From the NCBI GenBank assembly GCA_903813345.2, contig CAIIXF020000002.1, positions 20,536,455 through 20,600,454 on the forward strand: DNA of 64,000 nucleotides, in the 5' to 3' direction. The translations under genes and the position numbers were made by a program. Source of the stretch: Owenia fusiformis (Eukaryota; Annelida; Polychaeta; Sabellida; Oweniidae). Below are positions 32,184 to 42,424 of the stretch, piece after piece (position 1 is the stretch's first letter; each line of letters starts with the position of its first letter). The notes beneath the pieces were generated by a model. It searched no databases, had not been told where the DNA came from, and saw nothing but the letters and a program-made list of their open reading frames with translations.

Positions 32184-32191
32184 TATATAAA
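32184..32191 (+). promoter_or_regulatory. TATA box of somatomedin-B gene 4
   Basis: TATATAAA exactly 60 bp before the ATG, as in the other three. Confidence 0.8.
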
Positions 32192-32243
32192 GTATTTGAA
32201 ATGCATGCTGTGTAGTCAATGAGCAGAGATCCTAACAAGCAGG

Positions 32244-34091
32244 ATGAAGTTTGTTTTTATATTATGCTATTTGCTATTGTACAGAGGAATGTTTGGTAAC
32301 TTGTTAAGAATTGCATCAGGTGGCACTGTTACGGATGCTGATGCCAAGGACTCAGATGATAAACATGAAGAAGATATTGAAAATCTGACCAACCATGTCA
32401 CTGCAAGTATTATGGACACTGTTTCTTGGCAAAATCCATTGACAACAGAAATGACTATTGACAGCACATCTGAAAAAGATAATGTCAATGCGACAATCGA
32501 CGCTTGGAGAAAGAAAGAAATAATGTTAACACCTAAGGGAAAGTTAGTTCGGACAGTGACAAAGAGAGGCTCAGTGATGCCAGTGCACCAGACAAATGAA
32601 GGAGACAACTCTGACAATATATGTGAGTACAACAACTCTGAGATACAGAATAACTGTGGTACAATGCGGTCATGCCAAGACAGGTGCGGTCAATATGTGG
32701 ACACATTTGCTGAGTTCTATTGTCAGTGTGATTCAAACTGTGAGCACTATGATGACTGTTGCAAAGATTATGCCCAATTATGTCTTAACAAAACATCCCC
32801 TGCAACAACAACTCCGCAAAAGTCTGTATTTGCAAAATCCAAGTCTGAAAGGTCTGAATACACATGTAGGTGGATATCATATTTATCTTATGTGTATTTG
32901 AGGTCCAAATGTCTACCAGAACATCAAGGAAGCAATCTGGAAAGACAGTGTAAGAACACTAATACAATCTTGGAAAGGAATCCAGTACATGACAATACAA
33001 CTGGACTGAACTACAAAAACATTTACTGTGCACAATGTAACAATATAGGAGACAGGGTTCGACCATGGGTAACTGAAGTCCAGTGTGAGAGAAGAGGAAC
33101 TTATTATGAAGATATCAGTGTTAAATTACTCAATGCTGGTGTTTCTTTTATTCTTGACTTTCTAAAGCAGGATGACAAATGTAGCCTAGGGTTTTTACCA
33201 CCGACAAAGATGAGGCAATGTTTGCCTACATTATATGAGTGTACAAGATGTAAGGACAGTGAGATAGCACGTCTCTGTGCTTCATCTGGGCAAGACATTA
33301 TCTATGTATCCCCATTTTATCTATACCACAATTGGTACTGCATGAAATGTGCTAGTGATCATATATCGGGTCTTTGTACTATATTAGGTATGAAACAGGA
33401 CCAATATGGTGGTATTAAAGACGCTTTATTTTCTCTTCAGTTATTATTTGACCTCAACTCCAAGAAGATAATCAGTACAGGTGGGGAGCTCAGTATTCAG
33501 TCTTTAGAGTTTGATTGTAATGCTAGGGACTCATGTAAAGCAAGTAAATGCCCAGAGGGTTATGCCTTGAGTGACCGCTCATGTTTACTAGTCAGTAGAC
33601 TCGTTCAGGTTGTCATTACATGTCGCTTCAAGCTCCCTTATTCTACTTACATGGTTGCTAACAATGCAGAATTTTACAAGTATGTCCATAGAACAATGCG
33701 TGCTTTGATTGTAGATGCCTATCAACCAATAGGGTTCATAGAGTTTTTTTATATCCCTCGCCATGAAGGTTTTTTCACTCAAGGTACTGCTGGGTTTGAA
33801 TTCAATGTAACAATTGGTTCTGATGCAAGCAATGCTACAATTTTGAACTTGATGTCTCAGATGTTTGAGAAATGTACAAGAATTGCAAACCAAACCATTG
33901 AACACCCACCTGAGCTGAACATGACATATGAATTGTTGCCATTTGTACCATCCCTCCCAAGAGATGTTTCTGAAAGTCAAGAAACTCACCCTAAGAATCA
34001 GAATATTGATAAGAAAGGCAATGGTGTTGGTCGATTAGAGATGAGGTTGTTGCCATGGTTATGTTGTTTCATTATATTCTTAGATTTTTGA
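32244..34091 (+). CDS. Somatomedin-B domain surface protein, paralogue 4
   Basis: A single-exon ORF of 615 codons with signal peptide (MKFVFILCYLLLYRG), somatomedin-B domain, cysteine-rich ectodomain and hydrophobic tail (LLPWLCCFIIFLDF). The N-terminal part (RIASGGTVTDADAK) and EIARLCASSGQD match paralogue 3. The C-terminal part (GFFTQGTAGFEFNVTIGSDA) matches paralogue 1, so the gene is a mosaic. Role as for paralogue 1: an inferred GPI-anchored or secreted surface protein with unknown ligand. Confidence 0.9.
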   Translation: MKFVFILCYLLLYRGMFGNLLRIASGGTVTDADAKDSDDKHEEDIENLTNHVTASIMDTVSWQNPLTTEMTIDSTSEKDNVNATIDAWRKKEIMLTPKGKLVRTVTKRGSVMPVHQTNEGDNSDNICEYNNSEIQNNCGTMRSCQDRCGQYVDTFAEFYCQCDSNCEHYDDCCKDYAQLCLNKTSPATTTPQKSVFAKSKSERSEYTCRWISYLSYVYLRSKCLPEHQGSNLERQCKNTNTILERNPVHDNTTGLNYKNIYCAQCNNIGDRVRPWVTEVQCERRGTYYEDISVKLLNAGVSFILDFLKQDDKCSLGFLPPTKMRQCLPTLYECTRCKDSEIARLCASSGQDIIYVSPFYLYHNWYCMKCASDHISGLCTILGMKQDQYGGIKDALFSLQLLFDLNSKKIISTGGELSIQSLEFDCNARDSCKASKCPEGYALSDRSCLLVSRLVQVVITCRFKLPYSTYMVANNAEFYKYVHRTMRALIVDAYQPIGFIEFFYIPRHEGFFTQGTAGFEFNVTIGSDASNATILNLMSQMFEKCTRIANQTIEHPPELNMTYELLPFVPSLPRDVSESQETHPKNQNIDKKGNGVGRLEMRLLPWLCCFIIFLDF

Positions 34092-34320
34092 ATATTGACA
34101 ATGATAGTAGTGTTGGCAGGTTAAAGATGAGAAAATAAGGTACATGTAGTCATGGTAATGTTGTTATCTTATTACACTTTTGAATAGTCACAACAGTACT
34201 AGTGTTGAATAGATTAGAGATCAGGTTGTTGCCATGGCTACATTGTTTCATTATATCAAGACTTTTGAATTTTAACAACTAGAGCAGTGTTGGCAGGTTA
34301 GAGATGGGAAAATGAGGTAG
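34092..34320 (+). repeat. Tail-derived units after gene 4
   Basis: One to two degenerate units, then divergent sequence with four 'gttgtatac/gttgtatatt' words at 34410-34500. Confidence 0.65.
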
Positions 34321-34689
34321 TTACTATGAGGTTATACAGAATCAACCATTATATGATCTTATTATCCCATCCTAATCTTTAATCAATAAAAGGTTAATCT
34401 AAATTCAGCAGTTGTATATCAAGTTGAAGAGTTGTATACGCTGTCCAGGAGTTGTATATTGTTCCCAATGGTTGTATACGATGAGTGTTAGTTTTATATT
34501 GCAGTTATACAATGCTATTATACAATCATACAAAGCACTTAGGGTGCATGTTTTATTCAACCCTTTAGATTATTGACAACACAGTTTATGGAACAGAGAT
34601 GAGGTTGTTACTACGTAACGTTGTGGCATTATATTCTGAGTATGGGTGTAGAGAATGAAGTTAGCAAAAAGATGAATCACTTCAAATGT

Positions 34690-34727
34690 AACAAAAGTAT
34701 ACTTTTGTGTTTTGTGAAAAAAATAAA
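34690..34727 (+). terminator. Palindrome and AATAAA downstream of gene 4
   Basis: The CAAAAGTATACTTTTG palindrome and AATAAA (34722-34727) are conserved with genes 1 and 3. Confidence 0.45.
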
Positions 34728-34749
34728 TGTATGATGAATATAATGAATA

Positions 34750-35588
34750 TTTCAATTTTTGGGGTAAAAAATTCCTATTTAGTTTAAGATTGCAATAATG
34801 TCTTTGACAAGTATAGTAGGTTGTTTTGAAAATACACTCGAGTCATGCAATTACAAAAATGTGAGTTATAGAACACTAATTCACAAAATGAATATAAATT
34901 GATTAGAATTTACATCTGAAATCATATTCATCTGACCCTCCTGATATTTAATTCTCTGACATTTTTCTTCAATGCTCTTGCAATGTCCAAAAAGAGGTTT
35001 TTCCACTCCCTTGTTCTCGAGACTGAAAGATTATTATATGGCTAGCCATCTGAACTAAAGTATCATCACATTTCTGACACATTAAAAATCTATTTTTTGC
35101 TTTTGACACGTCTAAAATATGTTTAATGCATAAAAAGTAAAGTTTTAAAATACTTTTACGCATCAAAAAATGGTTTAAACAGTAGAAGACAACACATACG
35201 TTATGAGAAAGGTAGCAACCAATCGAAACAATCATTGCACATTTCTAAAATGTCAAAATGGCATGACAAAGTCATTAATAATTCGCAATAATATAACAAT
35301 GATTCTAATATGATATGTGACGTCACAGTAGCTAGAGCAATTGATTTACTGGTCTATTATTTTATTCTGGCCATTGCCAAAGACCTGTTACGCGATTTCG
35401 GTACTTTAACAATGAACAGAATAAAATTTGCGGTCATACATGTATATTACGCCATAAATCATAAAATCTCGGTCTTTATTCCTTAAATAGAATTTATATA
35501 AATAGACTGCAAATTCAATAGATTCAGGATTGCTATCCTCTGATAAAGGAGGATGGGAAGTATAGCAACAGATTTTGGACAGTCATAT
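34750..35588. other. Intron sequence after the gene cluster, nothing recognised
   Basis: AT-rich sequence. The first part resembles the interval after gene 2 (27650-27830). No coding feature stood out. Confidence 0.45.
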
Positions 35589-35923
35589 GTTGGATTTTGG
35601 CTATTTTCTAAGGATTTTAACAGGTGCATATGCATTACCTCACCTCAAGGAAAAGCACTCATAAAAATGATAAAATAATTTCAACTTTGAGACAGGGAAG
35701 ATGCAAACAACCAACCCACATGTTTTTTCTGAAATGTTATCCTGATTTTCAACCCCTTCCACCCCTGCTTTTCATTTTTATTGCATCAATATGTTGTGTT
35801 TTGAGACACATGCAGTTAACCCCTTTAAAAAAATTATTTTATCATCTCTATGAGTGCTTTTCTTGAAGGTAATGCATTGGCCTAACATATTCACCTGTTT
35901 AAATCCTCCGAAAATAGCCAACG
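35589..35923. mobile_element. Foldback element, about 335 bp
   Basis: The left arm from 35589 (TTGGCTATTTTCTAAGGATT, then AAAGCACTCATAAAAATGAT) and the right arm ending at 35923 are imperfect reverse complements. It abuts the next TTAA element. Its own target duplication is not clear. Confidence 0.7.
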
Positions 35924-35927
35924 TTAA

Positions 35928-36490
35928 GGTTCAGCTGGAAAGTAACATTTTGGTAAAAAATTGCTATACCTGCCCATGTTATTTTCTGGTACAAAATTAA
36001 GTATGAAGGCATGTGTGTATTTCCTTGCTTTTTTCAGGAAAGTATCATTACACTGTCTTCTTTTAGAATATCTAGAAACAGGTCAATGGTAGCTCCTGTG
36101 TTGTCTGGAAACTTTGAAAGAAAATTTGGAAAAATAGAAAGTGTGAAATATCAGAATTTCTTGGAGTTCCCATTGAACGCCTACCAGATATTCTAAAAGA
36201 GTATCATTACATTGTCTTCTTTTAGAATATCTGGTAGGCGTTCAAAGGGAACTCCAGGGAATTCTGATATTTCTCACTTCCTGTTTTTCCAAATTTTCTT
36301 TCAAAGTTTCCAGACAACACAGGAGCTACCATTGACCTGTTTCCAGGTTTACTAAAAGTAGACAGTGTAATGATACTTTCCTGAAAAAAGCAAGGAGATA
36401 CACACATGCCTTCATACTTAATTATGTACCAGAAAATAACATGTGCAGGTATAGCAATTTTTTACCAAAATGTTACTTTCCAGCTGAACC
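35928..36490. mobile_element. TTAA foldback MITE (563 bp), second family
   Basis: The termini are GGTTCAGCTGGAAAGTAAC and its complement, flanked by TTAA at 35924-35927 and 36491-36494. The arms are long reverse complements. Two similar 61-codon open frames on opposite strands (36011-36196 and 36222-36407) are the two arms read in mirror image, not genes. Confidence 0.85.
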
Positions 36491-36668
36491 TTAATTAGCT
36501 GGATTATACAAGTGATTACTTTAGGTGCTTACGTATCTTCATGCAATAATACCAGTACATGCACCTCTCTTACCATCACTCTACTATACCTAACCCCTAG
36601 AAATGCATAAGATACTCTGTTTGTTTAACATCTAACTGTCAACCGGTTAGATAACTTCTAAAATAACC

Positions 36669-36995
36669 TTGTGTGGACTGCATCACCGGGGAGATCATGC
36701 CAAACCACAAGAAGTCAAACAAATGAATATCAAAATTGACCATGTCAATGGAGAGATGGAGTCTTTTGCCATGAAAAAAGGCTTCCATTTCATTAATATC
36801 AACAGAATAAATGATTCAACATCACAGAACCCCAACATGAACATACTTTTTAACGACAAACTCCACTTTAATCACACTGGAAGAACTCGGTCGGTAGATG
36901 CGATGTTGTCTATCATTAATTCAACACACAACTCCTATGCAGATGCAGCAAGAATTGGAAACCCTCACTACCCTCGAACTGGGCTCAAGTTATAA
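36669..36995 (+). pseudogene. LINE ORF1 remnant, esterase-like C-terminus
   Basis: An open frame of about 108 codons without a convincing start (first ATG at 36724). It ends with FININRINDSTS, then NDKLHFNHTGRTRSVDAML. A late D-x-x-H (DKLHFN) is typical of SGNH/GDSL hydrolases, and some CR1/L2-type LINEs carry an esterase ORF1. It lies 38 bp before the ORF2 start. The assignment is inferred from this motif and position. Confidence 0.5.
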
Positions 36996-37033
36996 ACACT
37001 GATCAGTGTGATAGTATCATAGACACAGAATGT

Positions 37034-40000
37034 ATGAGTGACTCTTGTAATGAGATGGAATGCAATGCTATTCATTTCCATGAATCAAATCATATGATGA
37101 TAAATGAAGCCTCATTATATATAGATAATGAGACTGTAAATAATTCTGATTCAAACCCTCACAATATGCAATTGAACACCAAATCAGGTCAGATTTCCCA
37201 TAATGTAGATAGTATTCAATCTTCTAGTCCTGTAACAACACAGTTGAATGCCAAGTCGCAGGATCTGCGCTATAGGCTCATATCAACTGAGAAAAACATA
37301 AATGCACATTTGAACCAAACAAATGATAATACAAGTGAAGGTGATGTAAACTTTGATTTAGGCCCTCACAATGTACATTTGAACACCACATCAGGTCAGG
37401 TTTCCCAAAATGTAAATAGTATTCAATTTTCTAGTTCTGTAACAACACAGTTGAATGCCAAGTCGCATGATCTGCGCTATAGGCTCAAATCAACTGACAA
37501 CAACACAAAAGCACATTTAAACCAAACAAATGATAATACAAGTCAAGAAGATATAAATTTTCTATTTTGGAATATTAACAGAATTTCTGATAAATTATAT
37601 GATGGATGTGATATTTATGAGCTTTTCAGTAAATATGCAGTGATCCTGTTAAGCGAGACATGGTTAGATCCATGTGACAGCTTATCATTTAATGGTTATA
37701 CTGTACATAATCTGGCAAGAAAGTCTAAAAATAGTAACTCAAATGTTTATTCTGGAGGCATTGCTGTCTTCATAAAGGATGAATTGTATAGTTCAATTGA
37801 GGTGTTAAAACAGACTCATGATTTCTTTGTATGGATAAGAGTTAAGTCTTCTTTATATAATTTAGAGAATGATATTTATATATGCTTTGTTTATATGCCA
37901 CATAAAGGTTCAACTTATGAAAATTTTGACAATTTTGACATCTTGGAGAAATCGATTGCTTCTTATCAACTATCTGGTAAAACAATCATATGTGGAGATA
38001 TGAACGCTCGTACTGCCCAGTTGTCAGATTTGAATATTGATGTTCATGGATCAAATGATCAGTTTACCAATTCTTATTTTTTAAATGACCACCATATAAA
38101 TAATCATCATGAATTAAATGCCTCTCTTCATAATCGTGTCTCAATGGATAAAAATCTAAAGGCAATAAGCCAGACACATGGCAATGAATTCATAAGTTTA
38201 TGCAAGGCATCTAATTTAAGAATACTAAATGGGAGATTCTTTCATGATAAAAATATTGGTCACTTTACATACTATAGATATATAAATGAAAATGATTTAG
38301 ATCCAAGTAAAGGGAAATCTGTATTAGACTATGTTGCAGTTCAAGCTGATATTCTCAACACAATTTCAGACTTTAAAGTACATGAACGGCATCCGGATTC
38401 TGACCACTGTCCTATACATTTTAATCTCAACCTAGGTCAGTTCAAAATTAAAGATAGAGCCAGCAAAAACATGCAGAATTTACCTTACTCTTACTTTAAA
38501 TGGGATCCTACATTAAAGAAACAATTCACTGAGCTATTGGATGCTAATATTAACAATGGTTTACTTGAGAAATTTTATGTTGATGTTGGTTCAAATACCA
38601 ACTCAGATTGTTTACTACAGTCTCTTAAACATGTAATATATGACACTTCTGATAAAATATTCCCACTTAAACATCTAAAGAAAAGTACTAAAAAGTTCCC
38701 AATGAACCCATGGTTTAATAGTGAATGCAAGAAATTGAAAAAGGATTTACATTCTGCCATTAAGCAGAAGCTACCAAATAACATTATTGCTGATTTACAG
38801 AGAAAGTACAATCAAACTAAACAACATGAAAAAAGAGCATATCAGTCAAATCTATTAAAATCTCTCATTTCTTTCAAATCTCAAAATCCAACAGAATTCT
38901 GGAAAATGATAAACAGTATTCCAGGAAGCAGTAATACAAATGAAATCCCTATTGAGGCATCAGAAATTTTTTGTGCATTTGAAAAGTTGGGTAAGAACCC
39001 CAAAATTGACTATTTTGATGACGTAGCATTAAAAGAGATGCAATTATTTATTGATGAATATGATACAAATGGTGTTTGCACAGGGGAAATAAGAATAAGT
39101 CATGAAGTCCTTAATGGCAGTATAAAAGAATTTGAAGTATATGCTGCTCTTAATAAAGTTAAAGCTAACAAAGCTCCTGGAATTGATGGGTTACCTTCTA
39201 ATATCATTAAAAATTGCAGTATATTAGTTCCTGAATTTACATCCCTTTTTATTCACATCTTTTTTCATGGTGATTACCCTAATGAATGGAGTATAGGTAT
39301 GTTAACAACTCTCTTTAAACAAGGTTGTAGATTTAATCCTGATAACTATAGGGGAATAAATGTCTTAGCATGTATAGGAAATATCTTTGATAGAGTAATA
39401 CAAAACAGACTTGTTTTTAATGCCGAAATGTTAGATATTCAGGATCCACTTCAAGGTGCTTATAAATCTGGACATCAAACAACAGATAATTTATATATTT
39501 TAAACACAATCATAACCCGTTATAAGCTTATGAAAAAGCCATTATTCTGTATTATGATAGATTTTCGAAAAGCATTTGACTATGTAAATAGAGTGGCACT
39601 TATGTATAAACTATGTAAATCGGGAATATCACCTGATTCTAACATGTTCAAGGTTATAACAAGTATGTATGAAAAGTCAAAAGCATGCCTGAAATTAAAA
39701 GAAGGTGTCACCCCTGCTTTCGAAACAAATGTCGGAGTAATGCAGGGCTCTGTACTTAGTACTTATTTATTCAACCATTTCCTTGATGATTTAAAAGATA
39801 ATCTACCAAAAGAAAATGGTATTCAATTTGATGGAAATATGTTAAACCACTTACTTTGGGCTGACGATCTTATTTTGATGTCAAATAGTAAAGATGGCGC
39901 CCAAACTTTGCTCAATTGTCTTTTTGATTTTTGTAAGAGATATCATCTTATAGTTAACACAATAAAGACAAAATCAATTGTTTTTAACTCAAAATTTGAT

Positions 40001-41041
40001 ATAGTTTTCACATTCAATGATAGTGCAATAGAAAGTGTTGAGCAATATAAATATCTAGGATGTGTATTCAGCAAAACTAAGAATTTTGACCAGCATGTAT
40101 GTTATCTAAAAGAGCAGGCAAGAAAAGCTTTGTTTAAAGTTAAACAGCAATATAAAAAATTTAATGACATTCCAGTTAATCTTGCATTGCACCTTTTTGA
40201 CTCTTTAGTTGAACCTATCCTAACTTATGCTTCAGAGGTGTGGATTAATGAAAAACATCTTAAGACAATAGAGACAATGCATTTATCTTTTCTTAAAAGT
40301 TTATTAGGTGTTAAAAAATCAACAGCAACACCAGCAGTCTATGGAGAATTAGGACGTTACCCATTAAAAATACGTTTTGAAATTAAGTTAATTAAATATT
40401 GGCTCCGTTTAATTCATCTATCACCTGGAAACTTTCTTCATAAAACATATACGCATGACCGTGAAATGAGCCAACTGGGTTTTAAAGGCACTTGGTCAAA
40501 CAAAATCACTGATATTTTGAAAAAATGTGATTTATTCTCATATTGGGAAACTCAAAAGATCGATGATGATTATATTTTTATCAAGATGATAACAAAAAAA
40601 CTGTATCAGAATTATAAGTCTCAGTGGCAGAAAGATATTTTCAAATATCCTGTTTTAAGAACTTACATAACATTCAAAAATGTCTTTGAAAGAGAGGGTT
40701 ATTTAAATATACAAAATAAAAATTACAGACAAGCAATAAGTAGATTTAGGCTTAGTTCACACAAATTACATATAGAAATTGGTCGTCATTTGAAGCCTAA
40801 GCCAAGACCTTTGGATGAACGTTTATGTAATATGTGTGGTATTTTAGAAGATGAACAACACTTTATCATGGTGTGTAAGAAAAATACAACAGAGAGAAAA
40901 CTTTTGTTTGACACCCTTACGCAATTTAATTTTGTAGGAAGTCCTAACTTTATTTTCAAAAAGCTTTTGTCTCATAAAAATTCTTATGTAATTTTACATC
41001 TAGCAAAGTTCATTTATCATTCATTCAAAAAACTGGATTAA
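37034..41041 (+). CDS. LINE ORF2: endonuclease and reverse transcriptase
   Basis: 1,335 codons without a break. Residues 40-178 are a linker with a 69-residue tandem duplication. An APE-type endonuclease follows from about residue 174 (FWNINR, LSETWL, GDMNAR near 320, SDHCPIHF near 455). The reverse transcriptase has KAPGIDGLPS (about 712), DNYRGINVL, DFRKAFD (about 843), GVMQGSVLS and the catalytic WADDL (about 942). A CNMCG...H...C zinc-binding motif sits near residue 1267. All catalytic motifs look complete, so the protein could be functional, and the insertion seems young. Confidence 0.93.
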   Translation: MSDSCNEMECNAIHFHESNHMMINEASLYIDNETVNNSDSNPHNMQLNTKSGQISHNVDSIQSSSPVTTQLNAKSQDLRYRLISTEKNINAHLNQTNDNTSEGDVNFDLGPHNVHLNTTSGQVSQNVNSIQFSSSVTTQLNAKSHDLRYRLKSTDNNTKAHLNQTNDNTSQEDINFLFWNINRISDKLYDGCDIYELFSKYAVILLSETWLDPCDSLSFNGYTVHNLARKSKNSNSNVYSGGIAVFIKDELYSSIEVLKQTHDFFVWIRVKSSLYNLENDIYICFVYMPHKGSTYENFDNFDILEKSIASYQLSGKTIICGDMNARTAQLSDLNIDVHGSNDQFTNSYFLNDHHINNHHELNASLHNRVSMDKNLKAISQTHGNEFISLCKASNLRILNGRFFHDKNIGHFTYYRYINENDLDPSKGKSVLDYVAVQADILNTISDFKVHERHPDSDHCPIHFNLNLGQFKIKDRASKNMQNLPYSYFKWDPTLKKQFTELLDANINNGLLEKFYVDVGSNTNSDCLLQSLKHVIYDTSDKIFPLKHLKKSTKKFPMNPWFNSECKKLKKDLHSAIKQKLPNNIIADLQRKYNQTKQHEKRAYQSNLLKSLISFKSQNPTEFWKMINSIPGSSNTNEIPIEASEIFCAFEKLGKNPKIDYFDDVALKEMQLFIDEYDTNGVCTGEIRISHEVLNGSIKEFEVYAALNKVKANKAPGIDGLPSNIIKNCSILVPEFTSLFIHIFFHGDYPNEWSIGMLTTLFKQGCRFNPDNYRGINVLACIGNIFDRVIQNRLVFNAEMLDIQDPLQGAYKSGHQTTDNLYILNTIITRYKLMKKPLFCIMIDFRKAFDYVNRVALMYKLCKSGISPDSNMFKVITSMYEKSKACLKLKEGVTPAFETNVGVMQGSVLSTYLFNHFLDDLKDNLPKENGIQFDGNMLNHLLWADDLILMSNSKDGAQTLLNCLFDFCKRYHLIVNTIKTKSIVFNSKFDIVFTFNDSAIESVEQYKYLGCVFSKTKNFDQHVCYLKEQARKALFKVKQQYKKFNDIPVNLALHLFDSLVEPILTYASEVWINEKHLKTIETMHLSFLKSLLGVKKSTATPAVYGELGRYPLKIRFEIKLIKYWLRLIHLSPGNFLHKTYTHDREMSQLGFKGTWSNKITDILKKCDLFSYWETQKIDDDYIFIKMITKKLYQNYKSQWQKDIFKYPVLRTYITFKNVFEREGYLNIQNKNYRQAISRFRLSSHKLHIEIGRHLKPKPRPLDERLCNMCGILEDEQHFIMVCKKNTTERKLLFDTLTQFNFVGSPNFIFKKLLSHKNSYVILHLAKFIYHSFKKLD

Positions 41042-41528
41042 TATTGTAACAATGATACATCACACTGATGTTTTAAATTCTGTCATGTTGTATCTGTATT
41101 TTACAATAATCTCATTTTTGTATTTTACATTTTGTGATGCTGTAATTGTATTTTACAACTTTGTATATTTCCTATGAAGTAGTTAGTTTAGTCTTAGTTT
41201 AATTTTGTATATTGTAGTTTGTAGTGACTAATATGTCATTGCAATGACATCAGAGAGTCAATAAAAGATATATATATAAACCATTAATAAGGAACAGCCA
41301 AATAAAAACAAATAACATAATTATTACTAATAAGTCAAATGGGTTGCCCTTGAACACCAAATGTAAGGTATAGTAGAGTGACCAATTCCTTAGTCTCATC
41401 TCTGTTGGGGAATAGTTTGTGAGTGGTTGAAGGGAAGGTTGGAGGGTAAATACTTACAAGATTTGACAAGATAGTTAGATTGTGACGAGCTCTCACAAAA
41501 AATGGTGGAGTAAGTAAACCCTCTTTGC

Positions 41529-41737
41529 CAGGCCCGTAGCCAGGGGGGGGGGTTTAGGGGTTTGGGCGAGCCCCCCTGGCCAAAATTTCTTTCAAAATCA
41601 TGCAGTTTTTCACCATGCTGACTATTTTTTGAGTGATTTTTGGCCAAATTTACCAATGTGAACCCCCCCCCCCCCTAGAATCTTTTGGAAAAGTGAACCC
41701 CCCCCCCCCCCCTTGGAAAATTCTGGCTACGGGCCTG
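41529..41737. mobile_element. CAGGCCCGTAGCC-family MITE, copy B (5-bp target duplication TTTGC)
   Basis: The termini CAGGCCCGTAGCCAGG and CTGGCTACGGGCCTG are inverted. TTTGC flanks both sides (41524-41528 and 41738-41742). It is inverted relative to copies A and C and carries long C-runs. Confidence 0.88.
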
Positions 41738-41944
41738 TTTGCACATGTGCTATGACTTGCTTAAACAACTTCCTCGTAACCAGAGCTTATTTACAAACAA
41801 CCATAGGCATTTTAGTTTTTAGTTATAATTTATTGACTAACTCCCATAAAATCCATATAAAACCAATCAATTCGTTATCAAGTAAATAATACTGGGCGTT
41901 AAATCTGTGAGTCGTGTGAATTCTGAGAATCATTATTTCGTGAA

Positions 41945-42365
41945 GGACATCACGATTCAATGAAGAATTATAAGAAAATAATATGTTTTTAATTAAATTG
42001 TGTTTAAGAAGAACATGAAATACAGCTCACTTTCAAATGTTATCACAGAATTATTTTGTGAAGGACATCGAGGGTTAAATAAGAAACTTAAGACAATGGT
42101 TTGATTAAATCATGTTTCAAAAGAACACAAAATACAGGTTACTTTCAAATTTAATTACAGAATAATTTTGTGAAGGATCTGACATATAGGATTAATTAAG
42201 AAACTTAAGACAATGGTTTGATTAAATCATGTTTAAAAAGAACACAAAATACAGGTTACTTTCAAATTTAATTACAGAATTATTTTGTGAAGGATCTGAC
42301 ATATAGGATTAATTAAGAAACTTAAGACAATGGTTTGATTAAATCATGTTTAAAAAGAACATGGA
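41945..42365. repeat. Tandem repeat, about 115-bp units, 3-4 copies
   Basis: Units share GAAACTTAAGACAATGGTTT, GATTAAATCATGTTTAAAAA and AATTACAGAATTATTTTGTG. The last two complete units are almost identical and the first is diverged. Confidence 0.85.
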
Positions 42366-42424
42366 AACTGGTCGTGTGTTTACAGAATTACGATAAATAT
42401 TTTGTAATTATTATCATCTTGTCC

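Larger units (their letters stand above)
36660..41281 (+). mobile_element. Non-LTR retrotransposon (LINE), 5'-truncated, intact ORF2
   Basis: It spans the end of a first ORF, a complete second ORF, and a 3' region that ends near AATAAAAGATATATATATAA (about 41262-41281). No LTRs are present. It lies on the plus strand in the same intron as the somatomedin-B genes. The 5' edge is approximate. The clade is not fixed; the endonuclease, reverse transcriptase and CCHC-like tail fit the CR1/L2/jockey group. Confidence 0.85.

Noticed and set aside
36011-36407. Two near-identical 61-codon frames on opposite strands
   Set aside because: They are the two arms of a foldback element.
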